A DNA stretch of 39,651 nucleotides from CAVBBU01 sp963593765 (GCA_963593765.1 CAVBBU010000004.1:1-39651); one strand, 5' to 3'. Shown: positions 23,007-31,663, counted from the stretch's first letter. The notes: generated from the sequence alone by a model not told the origin. Translations and numbers: made by a program.

Positions 23007-23025
23007 CAAAAAGGATATGATTATT

Positions 23026-23649
23026 ATGGCAGAAATTAATGTAAACATTCAGTCAACAATTGAGCGCAATCGCGTTCCATTTAGCGTATTAGGTAGTAAG
23101 ACTCTTGGTCAGGATGTATTCCAGCCAGAGATGCGTGATTGTAACGAGAAGACCGATAAGGGTACTCCTGTAGTTCCTTATGCAGAGAAGATTAAGAACA
23201 TTGCTCAGGAGGGTAATGTAGAGCTCTGCTTGAATCGTACTCCACGCAAGTTCCGTATCGTTTCTACAACTATCTTTGGTGTAGAGATTGGTACTAGTAT
23301 TTCTGGTGATCCAGTAGTATTCATCAATCGCAAGAAGGATGGTACTGCAGACATTGAGATCCCTATCGAGGACGCTCAGAAGTTTGGTATTGTTGACCGC
23401 GATGCTGTAGAGGCAGTTATCAAGGGTACTTCTAAGAATGTCTTTGGTAACCCAGCTAAGCTTAACGCTTTCTTGGAGTCTCTTAACAACGCAGAGATCC
23501 GTCGTATTGATAACCTTATTGGTACTCTTACGACTATGAAGTCACAGATCCAGTCTGCGATCGGCGAAAATAACAGTAAGGTAAAATCTTACAACGAGGA
23601 GACTAAGACAGTATCTCCAGATGTTTCCGTTAACGTAACTATGGAGTAG
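23026..23649 (+). CDS. Unknown 207-residue early protein
   Basis: Start at MAEINVNIQST (three codons shorter than the longest reading), with AAAAAGG about 13 nt upstream. Alpha/beta body (FGVEIGTSISGDPVVFINRK) and a helical C-terminal third (EIRRIDNLIGTLTTMKSQIQ). Preferred-codon use suggests high expression. It ends TAG one base before the next ATG. No motif recognised. Confidence 0.75.
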   Translation: MAEINVNIQSTIERNRVPFSVLGSKTLGQDVFQPEMRDCNEKTDKGTPVVPYAEKIKNIAQEGNVELCLNRTPRKFRIVSTTIFGVEIGTSISGDPVVFINRKKDGTADIEIPIEDAQKFGIVDRDAVEAVIKGTSKNVFGNPAKLNAFLESLNNAEIRRIDNLIGTLTTMKSQIQSAIGENNSKVKSYNEETKTVSPDVSVNVTME

Positions 23650-23650
23650 G

Positions 23651-24244
23651 ATGAAGAAAGAGCTTCTTTCTGATAAGAGCAAGAAGCTTATTGGTATCCT
23701 GCTCTCAGAAACATCCATAAGAGCAACTGTGTTCGAGAAGATCGATAACTCAGAGAAGTACAAAATGTATACCATTGAGGGGAATGGTTGTATTACTCTG
23801 GGTGAAACTCGGTTTAAATTCTGGAACAAACTGATCGGTTGTCAGCTAACCGTACCTTTCGAGAGCTTTGCTCTCAAGGTATGGCAAGCACTTGTAAATC
23901 TTTCAAATGGTCTTAATCGCGAGGCTATAGAGAAAGGTTTATCACAAGAAATTGTGATGAAGGCAGTCAAGGAGAAATCCTTTGATTGGGTGGTCGAACG
24001 TCTGTATGATGTGGCGACAAAAGTAGCACAAAAGAGTAGTATTAGTGACGGCACTGATGTGGCAACTGCGGATGCCCCGGGGAAGTCGGGCCCAAGACGG
24101 ATGGTCGAAACTATTACTCCTCAGCGTGAGGAAATTGTTATAAACATTAACGGGTGTAAACATACTTTGCGTTGTAATGACGCTTTCGGAGACCCTTTAT
24201 TCGATGTTAAGTTAGGTATTGTAGATGTAGAGCGAGTTAGATAA
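23651..24244 (+). CDS. Unknown 197-residue protein
   Basis: Translationally linked to the 23026 gene. Basic N-terminus (MKKELLSDKSKKLIGILL), helical centre, and a beta-rich C-terminal end (EEIVININGCKHTLRC). A low-complexity Gly/Pro/Asp linker near 135-150 separates the two domains. No family recognised. Confidence 0.72.
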   Translation: MKKELLSDKSKKLIGILLSETSIRATVFEKIDNSEKYKMYTIEGNGCITLGETRFKFWNKLIGCQLTVPFESFALKVWQALVNLSNGLNREAIEKGLSQEIVMKAVKEKSFDWVVERLYDVATKVAQKSSISDGTDVATADAPGKSGPRRMVETITPQREEIVININGCKHTLRCNDAFGDPLFDVKLGIVDVERVR

Positions 24245-24525
24245 ACAAAGCAATATCCTGCGGGATATCGGTGCTATTCATTGCGGTGAAGATACACCAT
24301 CGTAGAGTTTGTATAACTTATTTTACGTCTATAATATAGATTTAGCGGAGATAAAGAATCTCCATTCTTTTTAGTTGTCCTAAAACAGACATTGCGGTGT
24401 CTAGGTGAGCGGCCTTGCGGGGCTTAGCTCACCAAGGATTAACTTGTCTACTAGAAGAGTTGTACCTGATAGTAGAACTAGGTAAATGGCTGAATTCGAG
24501 TTATGTTTAATTTAAATCAAAACAG
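24245..24525 (+). other. Non-coding stretch with repeated TGCGG hairpin loops
   Basis: ATATCC-TGCG-GGATAT (from 24254), GGTG/CACC (near 24286), terminator-like GGAGAT/ATCTCC followed by ATTCTTTTTAG (24347-24374), AGACA-TTGCGG-TGTCT (near 24389), and GGTGAGC/GCTCACC around TTGCG (near 24401). CATTGCGGTG occurs twice. No gene. Confidence 0.5.
24347..24374 (+). terminator. Intrinsic terminator
   Basis: GGAGAT/ATCTCC around AAAGA, followed by ATTCTTTTTAG; ends the 23026-24244 transcript. Confidence 0.72.
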
Positions 24526-25068
24526 ATGACATCAACAAAATTGAACTCAGCAACAATCATTAATATTCGTAAGAACCTCGATACTAATATTACGAAATAC
24601 TGGAAAATTATACGAGCAGAGAATGTGCTTTCTAAAAAGGCTATTCAGAAGAATATGTATTCTGGCTTGGATCTCAAGCATTTGTATAACGCGATTACAC
24701 AGATGGCTGAGAAACGTATCATTATCAAGGCAATGCTTATGTATCTCAATTTAGGCATTACTACATTTGATTACGACAAATTTAAGAAGACAAACAATTA
24801 TGCTATCTTCGCAGCTTGTGAGGCTAAAGAAGCTATCGCACAGCTTAAGATGATAACAACACTTAATCCTACAACTAAGGCCAAGAAGGGTCTTAAGGCA
24901 ATGCCTAAGCGTGAGGTATTCTCATCAGCTAAAATTGCTCAGCTCATTCATGAACAGCAGCTTATTGCTAATAAGTATGACACTGCTATGGAAGAGTTTA
25001 ATAGTGGTAACTCTATCGAGCTTCCTACTAATTTGAACGATAAGTTTAAGGATTGTTTGGCTGCTTAA
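24526..25068 (+). CDS. Unknown 180-residue helical protein
   Basis: Almost wholly helical with Lys/Ala-rich runs and no catalytic motif. MTSTKLNSATIINIRKNLDT leads; the centre has a hydrophobic helix (IIIKAMLMYLNLGI). It ends TAA ten bases before a tRNA-like RNA. Function unknown. Confidence 0.74.
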   Translation: MTSTKLNSATIINIRKNLDTNITKYWKIIRAENVLSKKAIQKNMYSGLDLKHLYNAITQMAEKRIIIKAMLMYLNLGITTFDYDKFKKTNNYAIFAACEAKEAIAQLKMITTLNPTTKAKKGLKAMPKREVFSSAKIAQLIHEQQLIANKYDTAMEEFNSGNSIELPTNLNDKFKDCLAA

Positions 25069-25077
25069 CATATAACA

Positions 25078-25133
25078 TGTTCGAGACGGTTTGGGTCACT
25101 ATTAGAGGACCAGTTCGAGTCTGGTACGAACAA
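25078..25133 (+). ncRNA. tRNA-like minihelix RNA
   Basis: TGTTCG/CGAACA (6 bp; the seventh position is an A-A mismatch, 25078-25084 with 25126-25132) plus canonical T-arm ACCAG-TTCGAGT-CTGGT (25109-25125). Only 24 nt lie between, enough for one small hairpin (GAC-GGTTTGG-GTC), so the D-arm and a normal anticodon arm are absent. Confidence 0.55.
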
Positions 25134-25137
25134 CAAA

Positions 25138-25153
25138 GCAGGCCCCCACCTGC
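25138..25153 (+). terminator. Short GC hairpin
   Basis: GCAGG/CCTGC around CCCCCA, followed by ATATTTATT. It lies between the tRNA-like RNA and the leader of the 25183 gene. Confidence 0.5.
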
Positions 25154-25182
25154 ATATTTATTGACTTTTAATTATCAAAATT

Positions 25183-26115
25183 ATGGGTAAGAATAAGAAT
25201 AAGAACAATAAGAAGAATGCCAAGAAGTTGGCAAAGGCTAACATAGGAACTACACCAGTAAAGGCTGAGGCAGTTAAGAAGGAAGAGTCTGCAGCTGCTA
25301 AGACTATCGAGAATATTAAGAAACGTCGCGAGGCTGATGCCGAAAAGGCTAAGAAGAACGCCGATCTTAAAGCTCAGAAGAAGGCTGCTAAGAAAGCTAA
25401 GCAGGAGAAGAAATATGCTGCTGCTAAGGCTCGAATAGAGGCCCGTAGAGCCCGTAAAAAGACTATCATGGATAAGTTAATCGACTCGAAGAAAACAACG
25501 TCTTCTGAGCCCGTTAAAATCACTCTAGACGCACGTAAAGCGCGTCAGGAGGAGCGTAAGAAGATTGCGTACAATCGTCATATAGCTTCCATTAAGCGTC
25601 GCTGCCATCGTTTGAAGTTGGACGATGCTACCACCCAGGTAGTTATCGATGCGGCGAAGGATCAGTGGGATAAGGCGAAAGAGTACAATATCACCATGGT
25701 ATTCGTAGAGGGTACTCGAGAGAAGCTCGATAAGTTCCTAAAGGATAAGAATATAAAACAAGCCTGTGTAACCAACAGTACAGCGTTTGTTAATAATGTA
25801 CCTAAGGCTGTTGTTGATGAGCTACGAGTAGCTCTCCCAGAAGCTACGTTGTATCAGTATCGTACTGATAAGAAGTCTCCTTTCGACGAGGTATTACCAT
25901 TTATGCCGAAGGGAAATCGCAACAAGCACAAGAAGGGAGGAGATGCACACTCTCGAGAATGCTCGAAGAGTCGTAGCGTAAACTTCTACAACCTTCGCCG
26001 TCTAAAGAAGGCTTCTAAGGAGGCTTTACAACAGAAGGCTGAGGTTAAACCTGTGAATAAGAAACCAACACAAGTAAAGGAGACTAAAGCAAAATCAACA
26101 AAACAAGCAGCCTAA
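25183..26115 (+). CDS. Large Lys/Ala-rich basic protein, unknown
   Basis: 310 residues. The first 110 and last 40 residues are extremely basic and Lys/Ala-rich (KKNAKKLAKANIG, KKAAKKAKQEKKYAAAKARI), like histone- or nucleoid-type tails; the centre (about 130-240) looks folded (VVIDAAKDQWDKAKEYNITM). Possibly DNA or RNA binding. Leader TTAATTATCAAAATTATG is the shared early type. Confidence 0.72.
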   Translation: MGKNKNKNNKKNAKKLAKANIGTTPVKAEAVKKEESAAAKTIENIKKRREADAEKAKKNADLKAQKKAAKKAKQEKKYAAAKARIEARRARKKTIMDKLIDSKKTTSSEPVKITLDARKARQEERKKIAYNRHIASIKRRCHRLKLDDATTQVVIDAAKDQWDKAKEYNITMVFVEGTREKLDKFLKDKNIKQACVTNSTAFVNNVPKAVVDELRVALPEATLYQYRTDKKSPFDEVLPFMPKGNRNKHKKGGDAHSRECSKSRSVNFYNLRRLKKASKEALQQKAEVKPVNKKPTQVKETKAKSTKQAA

Positions 26116-26132
26116 ACTTCGGAGGATACGTT

Positions 26133-26795
26133 ATGAATACAAATAATCAATATTTGGAAGATTGTGTAAGTGCTTACAGAGATATCAAGTTTGCATGGTT
26201 AGATAATTTTAACGAACATCATGGGACGACTCATAAATTCTGCAAAGAGCATCATATCCATGCTCTCACCCGAAAGCGGCCTTGGTTTATGTTGCTTAAA
26301 CGAGATTCCGTCTCAATTAGTAATGCCAAAAAGCATTCAAAGCTTAATCGAACGGAACTCATGGAAGGATATGTACAGCACAAACTCAAGAAGTGGGTTA
26401 ATCGTAACCCATGCCCAGTTAAGGAAGACGATCTCTTCTATAGCCAGGAATTCCCAGTATGGGATGCTAAGAGACAAGCTGCGGAAGAACGTATTAGAGA
26501 CTTAGTTGTCGCTAAATATGACAAATTATCTCTCGTTGGACGATTTGAGGCGCCTAACGAGTTATATAAAGAGCAAGAAATTGCTCAGATAAAGGATAAT
26601 GGAGAAACCGCTAAACATGGCGGAGTCAACAACTTACCTGAAGAAAGTAAGGTAATGAAGAAGGCGCGCTCTATTACCAACAAAACAAAGGCTAAAACAA
26701 GGACTTTGATTTGTACAAACCTCAAAGACCATAAGCGAAAAACAGGACGAATTTTGCTGCCTAACGCAAATAAAGAAATGCGAATGGCAGCTTAA
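26133..26795 (+). CDS. Unknown basic protein, upstream of DNA polymerase
   Basis: 220 residues, starting MNTNNQYLEDCVSAYRD after a GGAGGA-like Shine-Dalgarno (CGGAGGATACGTT, about 8 nt away), rare in this genome. The N-terminal half is aromatic and helical (HKFCKEHHIHALTRKRPWFM); the C-terminal half is very basic. 17 nt separate it from the previous gene, so the two are an operon. Function unknown. Confidence 0.74.
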   Translation: MNTNNQYLEDCVSAYRDIKFAWLDNFNEHHGTTHKFCKEHHIHALTRKRPWFMLLKRDSVSISNAKKHSKLNRTELMEGYVQHKLKKWVNRNPCPVKEDDLFYSQEFPVWDAKRQAAEERIRDLVVAKYDKLSLVGRFEAPNELYKEQEIAQIKDNGETAKHGGVNNLPEESKVMKKARSITNKTKAKTRTLICTNLKDHKRKTGRILLPNANKEMRMAA

Positions 26796-26864
26796 TCGTT
26801 TTCGTTGTTTAAATGAACACCCGGCGACACCAGCAAGGGTTTAGAAGCCAGGATCAGACTGGCA

Positions 26865-26921
26865 GGCTACGGTGAGCACAGAAATGTGTGGGACTGCGAG
26901 GTTCAAAGCCTCACGTAGCCA
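26865..26921 (+). ncRNA. tRNA-like RNA 2 nt before the DNA polymerase start
   Basis: GGCTACG/CGTAGCC is a perfect 7-bp helix (26865-26871 with 26914-26920). Inside are a GAAA-capped hairpin CACA/TGTG (26877-26888) and a T-arm GAGG-TTCAAAG-CCTC (26898-26912). A discriminator-like A follows at 26921, then ATG at 26924. No anticodon arm. Upstream, GCCAG/CTGGC with a 7-nt loop (26848-26864) adds another arm. Confidence 0.6.
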
Positions 26922-26923
26922 CT

Positions 26924-28831
26924 ATGATAGTGAGAAATCGCCCTGTCGTTGTATACGACATAGAGGTATTCCCTAACTGTTTTCATTGCACTTGTAAAGA
27001 TACTGAAGGTGAAACATTATATAGATTCGAGATATCTAGCCGTAGGAATCAATTAGAAGAACTAGTTGATTTCTTTTACTTCAAACGTACAGAACACGTC
27101 ATTTGTGGGTATAACAACCATCATTATGATGATATTATCATCAATTACATAATTGACTTCCGTGGACGAATGAAGAGGCTAGGGTATCTTGAAATTTGTA
27201 GATCAATATTTCAGCTTAGTCAAACCATAGTGAATTCAGGTGAAGACATAGAGAAATACAGTAAGTGGAAGTATTTAAATTGCTTCTACTCATTTGATAT
27301 TATGACCATGTTATTTAGCGCTAAGATGCAGAAGAGTCTTAAGGAATTACAGATTGTTTTGCGCTACCCAAATGTACAAGAATATGAAGGTCGATTCGAT
27401 CATCATATACTTGATAGCGAAATAGATGACATGATAAAGTATAACGAGAACGATGTAGATTCTACTATCTATGTGTTAAATCACGTAAAGGATGAGTTAG
27501 AACTACGTCTTTTGGTAGAAAAAGAATGGGGGTTTGATGCTCTTTCAATGAGTGGCGTCAGATTTGGAGAAGAGATTCTAATACAAGAATACGAAAAGAA
27601 CACAAGCATAAACCTTAGGAATCTCAAAGAACGTTGTCCAAGTACGAACGCTATAGAATTGAAGGATATCATTCTCCCATTTATACAATATTCTCACCCA
27701 AAGTTGAAAGAGGTCTTGCAGGACGTAATGAAGGCTATTTGTTATGCAAAGAAGTCGGGCAAGGCACAAGAAAACTACGAGAAGAAGTTTGTTCTCTCGA
27801 ATATCTGCTATTCGATAGGCGAAGGTGGTATACACACCATCAATGAACCACGAATCTTCAGACCTAATCCTGGTGAATATATCGGTCATGCCGATGTAAC
27901 CTCTATGTACCCAAGCTTAGCTTTGATATATAGATGGTTGCCACGACAATTAGGAGAAGAATTTTGGAATGTGTACAAATCTCTATACGAAGAGAGGGTT
28001 ACTGCCAAACGTAATGGAGAGAAGTTAAAGGACGCTGCCTTCAAGCGAGCTTTAAATTCGATTACAGGTAAGATGCAACAAGAAACTAGCTGGGCATACG
28101 ATCCACTAAACGTCTACAAGATAAGAATAAATGGACAGCTTATTCTGCTAATGTTAGTGGAGAGGCTTCTGTCATTAAACTGTGAGATTGTACAGGTTAA
28201 TACAGATGGTGTCGTATATGTTGCTAAGGAAGACTCTCGCGATAGCATCAAAGCGGCTATTAACGAGATAGAGCGTATAACTCAGTTAAGTTTTGATACC
28301 GATGATTACGAGTCGTTTTATCAGTGCGACGTAAACAATTACTTTGGAGTTTGCAAGGGTTACTCACAATCTAAGGACCCAAGACTGATAGAAAAGAAAG
28401 GAGTGTTCGCTACAGAACTAGGAATCAATAACAGCATGACGCCAGTTGTTATTCCTAAGGCTGTAATTGAGCACTTCTTAAATGGTGTACAAATATCTGA
28501 CTATATAAAGTCTGATAAAGATATAAACGACTTTCTCATGGCGCAAGGTGTCAATAGGGAATTTAAAGTCGAATATAACAATAAGTACATACAGCGTCTT
28601 AACAGGTATTACGCATCAACAGATGGGTATTATCTATTCAAAGTTAAAGACGTGACATACGAGGCGCCTAAGTATACAAATATGCTTACGGAGTCAGGAG
28701 TCACCATTCTAAACAGGTTTGATGACTCCCCTATAGAAACGAGGAGAATAAACTATAATTACTATATTAGTAAAGCTAAGAAATTAGCACATAGTTTAGG
28801 CTGCCGACAACTCTCATTGTTCAACTACTAA
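26924..28831 (+). CDS. DNA polymerase, family B
   Basis: 635 residues. Exonuclease motifs: Exo I DIE (12-14), Exo II YNNHHYDD (63-70), Exo III YNENDVD (173-179). Polymerase motifs: A DVTSMYPS (324-331), B KRALNSITGK (374-383), and C NTDGVVY (426-432, where TDG replaces the usual DTD). Replicates the phage genome with proofreading. Start taken at the ATG at 26924; a GTG start at 26888 would translate part of the tRNA-like RNA. crAss-like phages carry family A or B enzymes; this is B. It ends TAA; the primase, helicase and SSB follow. Confidence 0.93.
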   Translation: MIVRNRPVVVYDIEVFPNCFHCTCKDTEGETLYRFEISSRRNQLEELVDFFYFKRTEHVICGYNNHHYDDIIINYIIDFRGRMKRLGYLEICRSIFQLSQTIVNSGEDIEKYSKWKYLNCFYSFDIMTMLFSAKMQKSLKELQIVLRYPNVQEYEGRFDHHILDSEIDDMIKYNENDVDSTIYVLNHVKDELELRLLVEKEWGFDALSMSGVRFGEEILIQEYEKNTSINLRNLKERCPSTNAIELKDIILPFIQYSHPKLKEVLQDVMKAICYAKKSGKAQENYEKKFVLSNICYSIGEGGIHTINEPRIFRPNPGEYIGHADVTSMYPSLALIYRWLPRQLGEEFWNVYKSLYEERVTAKRNGEKLKDAAFKRALNSITGKMQQETSWAYDPLNVYKIRINGQLILLMLVERLLSLNCEIVQVNTDGVVYVAKEDSRDSIKAAINEIERITQLSFDTDDYESFYQCDVNNYFGVCKGYSQSKDPRLIEKKGVFATELGINNSMTPVVIPKAVIEHFLNGVQISDYIKSDKDINDFLMAQGVNREFKVEYNNKYIQRLNRYYASTDGYYLFKVKDVTYEAPKYTNMLTESGVTILNRFDDSPIETRRINYNYYISKAKKLAHSLGCRQLSLFNY

Positions 28832-28850
28832 TAGCCTCAGAGCAGAATGT

Positions 28851-29414
28851 ATGATTATTGAACTAAATACAAAACTTCTGGCAATCCCAGAAATAACATC
28901 AAATCAATTAATATTCCTAAGTTTAGTATTGGATAAGAATCAAAAAGCTAATCAAGACGTCCGCAAACTTGTCAGCCTAGTAAGCGACGAAGAAATACTA
29001 AACTTAATCTCAGATGGACTTATTACCTCGATAGAGAGAGGTAAGTCAATTACATATGATGCAACAGACAAGCTTAAAGAAATAGTTAAGCCTAATCGAG
29101 ACTATTTTGATCTGTTCTATGATATGTACCCAATTTATGTTCTACGTCCTGATGGTACAAAGAATTATCTTCGTGCCAACGTGAACAAATGTCGTCATCT
29201 TTTCAATGTATATTGTGGTCAGAGTGAAGCTATGGCAGAACATCTGATCAACTGTCTCGATTTCGAGATGAAGAAGAAGACGGCTCAAGGAAAGCTTAGC
29301 TATATGAAAACCATGTGGCGATGGCTTGTAGATCATCAATGGGAAGAGTCTGAGGAAGAAATGCAAGATACCACTGTTAAAGCAGAATCTACTTATGGAA
29401 CAGAACTTATCTAA
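28851..29414 (+). CDS. Replication-associated protein, possible helicase loader
   Basis: 187 residues. N-terminal winged-helix-like part (ITSNQLIFLSLVLDKNQ), then YFDLFYDMYPIYVLRPDGTK and a helical C-terminal half. It overlaps the helicase start by 20 nt. Position beside DnaB and the domain layout suggest a loader or initiator; no sequence motif proves it. Short repeat TAGCCTCAGAGC lies just upstream. Confidence 0.68.
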   Translation: MIIELNTKLLAIPEITSNQLIFLSLVLDKNQKANQDVRKLVSLVSDEEILNLISDGLITSIERGKSITYDATDKLKEIVKPNRDYFDLFYDMYPIYVLRPDGTKNYLRANVNKCRHLFNVYCGQSEAMAEHLINCLDFEMKKKTAQGKLSYMKTMWRWLVDHQWEESEEEMQDTTVKAESTYGTELI

Positions 29415-30321
29415 TTTTATACGACCTATGTCAGTTGTAGCTCAAGAAGCTATCAACTACATTTCTGGTCGTAGAGATCGATCTATCGTATCTCTGAAGA
29501 CTAGATGGGAGAAGTTCAATAGACAGTGTATGGGAGGTATTGAACCTAATACCGTTTACACCATAGCTGGAATTTCTGGATCCGGAAAGAGCTCATTTGT
29601 AAATGAAATCTCTACCGATATTATTGATTTGAATCCCGACGAAAATATAGTCGTTCTATCATTCTCTCTTGAGATGGTTGGATTTAGGCAGGTTGGAAGA
29701 ACGCTTTCTAGTAAGCTTAGGAAAACGACTTCGACGCTGTATAGTTCGGAAACGAATCTGGATGACGATACCTTCAGAAAAGTCATTGCAGTATCCAATC
29801 AGCTAAAGGAGTATCCTATTTACTTTGTAGATAGTCCTACTACTCCTATGCAGGTAGAACAGATTATACAATCTTTCTATAACCAGTACGTAAAAGGTAC
29901 AGGGAAGCACTTTGTAATTATATATGATCACGCGTTATTAACCAAGCCCATAGGTACCCAGATAGAAACCATAAGTGAGCTTGAGCGTGTGTTTATACAA
30001 GCTAAGAAGTATCCACTGACTAGCATATTGCAATTGGCTCAAATGAATAGAAATATTGAGTCGCCGGAAAGAATAAACAATTCCTTGTCGCAGTATCCTA
30101 TGAGAAGCGACTTATCATCATCAGATGCTATTTTTCAAGCGAGTGACTACGTACTAGCCATTCATAGACCAGAGATTCTTGGTATACAAGAGTACGGTCC
30201 AAGCCATTTACCAACAGCTAACAAAGTATATATCCATATGCTTAAGAATAGAGATGCAGGTAAACCGTGCATCCTCGAATTCGAGAATGACCTAGCGTAT
30301 AATAACTTGATTGAGAAGTAA
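29395..30321 (+). CDS. Replicative helicase, DnaB-like (SF4)
   Basis: 308 residues, helicase domain only. Walker A AGISGSGKSS (58-67), Walker B HFVIIYDHALL (about 171-181), and the SF4 motif ILQLAQMNRNIES near 214-226. The N-terminal DnaG-binding domain of cellular DnaB is absent. Unwinds duplex DNA ahead of the polymerase. Start ATG lies inside the end of the previous gene. Confidence 0.87.
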   Translation: MEQNLSNFIRPMSVVAQEAINYISGRRDRSIVSLKTRWEKFNRQCMGGIEPNTVYTIAGISGSGKSSFVNEISTDIIDLNPDENIVVLSFSLEMVGFRQVGRTLSSKLRKTTSTLYSSETNLDDDTFRKVIAVSNQLKEYPIYFVDSPTTPMQVEQIIQSFYNQYVKGTGKHFVIIYDHALLTKPIGTQIETISELERVFIQAKKYPLTSILQLAQMNRNIESPERINNSLSQYPMRSDLSSSDAIFQASDYVLAIHRPEILGIQEYGPSHLPTANKVYIHMLKNRDAGKPCILEFENDLAYNNLIEK

Positions 30322-30348
30322 CATTCATTAAATATATTAGGCTGAATT

Positions 30349-30807
30349 ATGAAGACATTGAACTACAATATTATTCCTACTACATCTATTTTTACCGATA
30401 ACAATGACTACTCTAAGATTCTTGATAATATTATTCTTGATACTGTAATCAATAACAACGATTATTTGTTCAACACCAAGAAGAAAGAGGAGGATACGCT
30501 CATCAGTAAGATGATGGATAAGATTTGTACTTTCAATTTTGGCAAGTCAAAGAAGGACGAAATGAGTTTCGCAGAGGCTTGCGCAATCCTTGCTAACATT
30601 GGTAAGAAGAAGAACTATTATGGCCTTCGTCTTAACCATACTTATTATCTAGAAGATGGTACTCCTATCATTTTCTTCGATGATGAGATTAAGATTGGTA
30701 AGGATTATTACGATTATTGTGACTTTGCGTCTCCTATCTTTATTAAGGGTTTTAAGCCTGAGATGAAGAAGAAGATTACTAAGATCACAATTGATATTAA
30801 GCTTTAA
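30349..30807 (+). CDS. Unknown 152-residue protein in replication block
   Basis: Asn/Asp/Ile-rich N-terminal half, then KKNYYGLRLNHTYYLEDGTP and a Lys-rich end. No catalytic motif. Preferred-codon use. It sits between helicase and Sak4-like genes, so a replication or recombination role is likely but unproven. Confidence 0.72.
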   Translation: MKTLNYNIIPTTSIFTDNNDYSKILDNIILDTVINNNDYLFNTKKKEEDTLISKMMDKICTFNFGKSKKDEMSFAEACAILANIGKKKNYYGLRLNHTYYLEDGTPIIFFDDEIKIGKDYYDYCDFASPIFIKGFKPEMKKKITKITIDIKL

Positions 30808-30834
30808 TTATAAACTATAAAGAGTCAAAGAACC

Positions 30835-31572
30835 ATGTTAGTTTTACCTACAGAAAAAATTCCAGCAAAATCCGAAAACCCGAAGTATTTGATACTTTAT
30901 GGTCTTCCTAAAGCTGGCAAGACATCTTGCCTTGCGCAGCTAGATAATAACTTGATTATTGACTTAGAAGGAGGATCAACGTTCATTGATGCTATGGCCA
31001 TCCAGTGTCGTACAATTAATGATCTAGGAGAAGCTGCAAGTGCCATAAGAGCCAAGAATGCTGAAGTAGGGCATAATTTCTACCGACATATCACAATAGA
31101 TAATGCTACTCGATTAGAGGATATATGTATGTCTTATGCATGTACTCTCTACCGCCAAACTCCTATGGGAAAGAAGTGGGACGGAAACGATGTAACTACG
31201 CTACCTAATGGTGCTGGTTATAAGTATCTTCGAGATGCCGTTAAAAAGGTTGTAGATATGTTCAAAGACTTGTGTGACGAGTTCATACTAGTAGGACATG
31301 TCAAAGATACCATTACTGACAAAGATGGTGTCGAAGTATCAGCAAAAGAGCTTGATTTGGTTGGAAAACTGAGCAAGATTGTATGCGGTTTAGCAGATGC
31401 AGTAGGATATGTGTATCGCAAAGGTAATGAGACTCACATTTCATTTAAAGGCGGTTCATCAGACACTATTATGGAAGCTAGAGCAAAGCATATAGCTGGT
31501 AAAGATATCGTAATTGCTGAAGGCAATGAAGATGGAACAATTACAACACATTGGGATAAAATATTTAAGTAA
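30835..31572 (+). CDS. Sak4-like RecA-fold ATPase
   Basis: 245 residues. Walker A GLPKAGKTS (23-31); Walker B hydrophobic strand ITIDNATRLED, and a later LVGHVKD strand. This layout matches phage Sak4/AAA_24 annealing or recombination ATPases that work with SSB, and the SSB-like gene follows. Pairing with ssDNA is inferred from family knowledge. Leader AAAGAGTCAAAGAACC. Confidence 0.82.
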   Translation: MLVLPTEKIPAKSENPKYLILYGLPKAGKTSCLAQLDNNLIIDLEGGSTFIDAMAIQCRTINDLGEAASAIRAKNAEVGHNFYRHITIDNATRLEDICMSYACTLYRQTPMGKKWDGNDVTTLPNGAGYKYLRDAVKKVVDMFKDLCDEFILVGHVKDTITDKDGVEVSAKELDLVGKLSKIVCGLADAVGYVYRKGNETHISFKGGSSDTIMEARAKHIAGKDIVIAEGNEDGTITTHWDKIFK

Positions 31573-31583
31573 GCTAGTGTATA

Positions 31584-31597
31584 GGTTCGTAAGAGCC
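31584..31597 (+). other. GNRA-capped hairpin upstream of SSB gene
   Basis: GGTTC/GAGCC around GTAA, inside the 31573-31663 spacer. It may be a processing or binding site. Nothing else is seen in the spacer. Confidence 0.42.
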
Positions 31598-31663
31598 ACA
31601 GCATACTATGCAGAAGCAAAGTGTGAAACATTAGCATCATTAATCTTAAAATAAGTAGGAATT

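Noticed and set aside
20990..23025. Group I or II intron
   Set aside because: I found no P7-type core pairing, no domain V and no interrupted gene.
26888..26923. GTG start for DNA polymerase
   Set aside because: It overlaps the perfect tRNA-like helix; ATG 26924 begins the conserved sequence.
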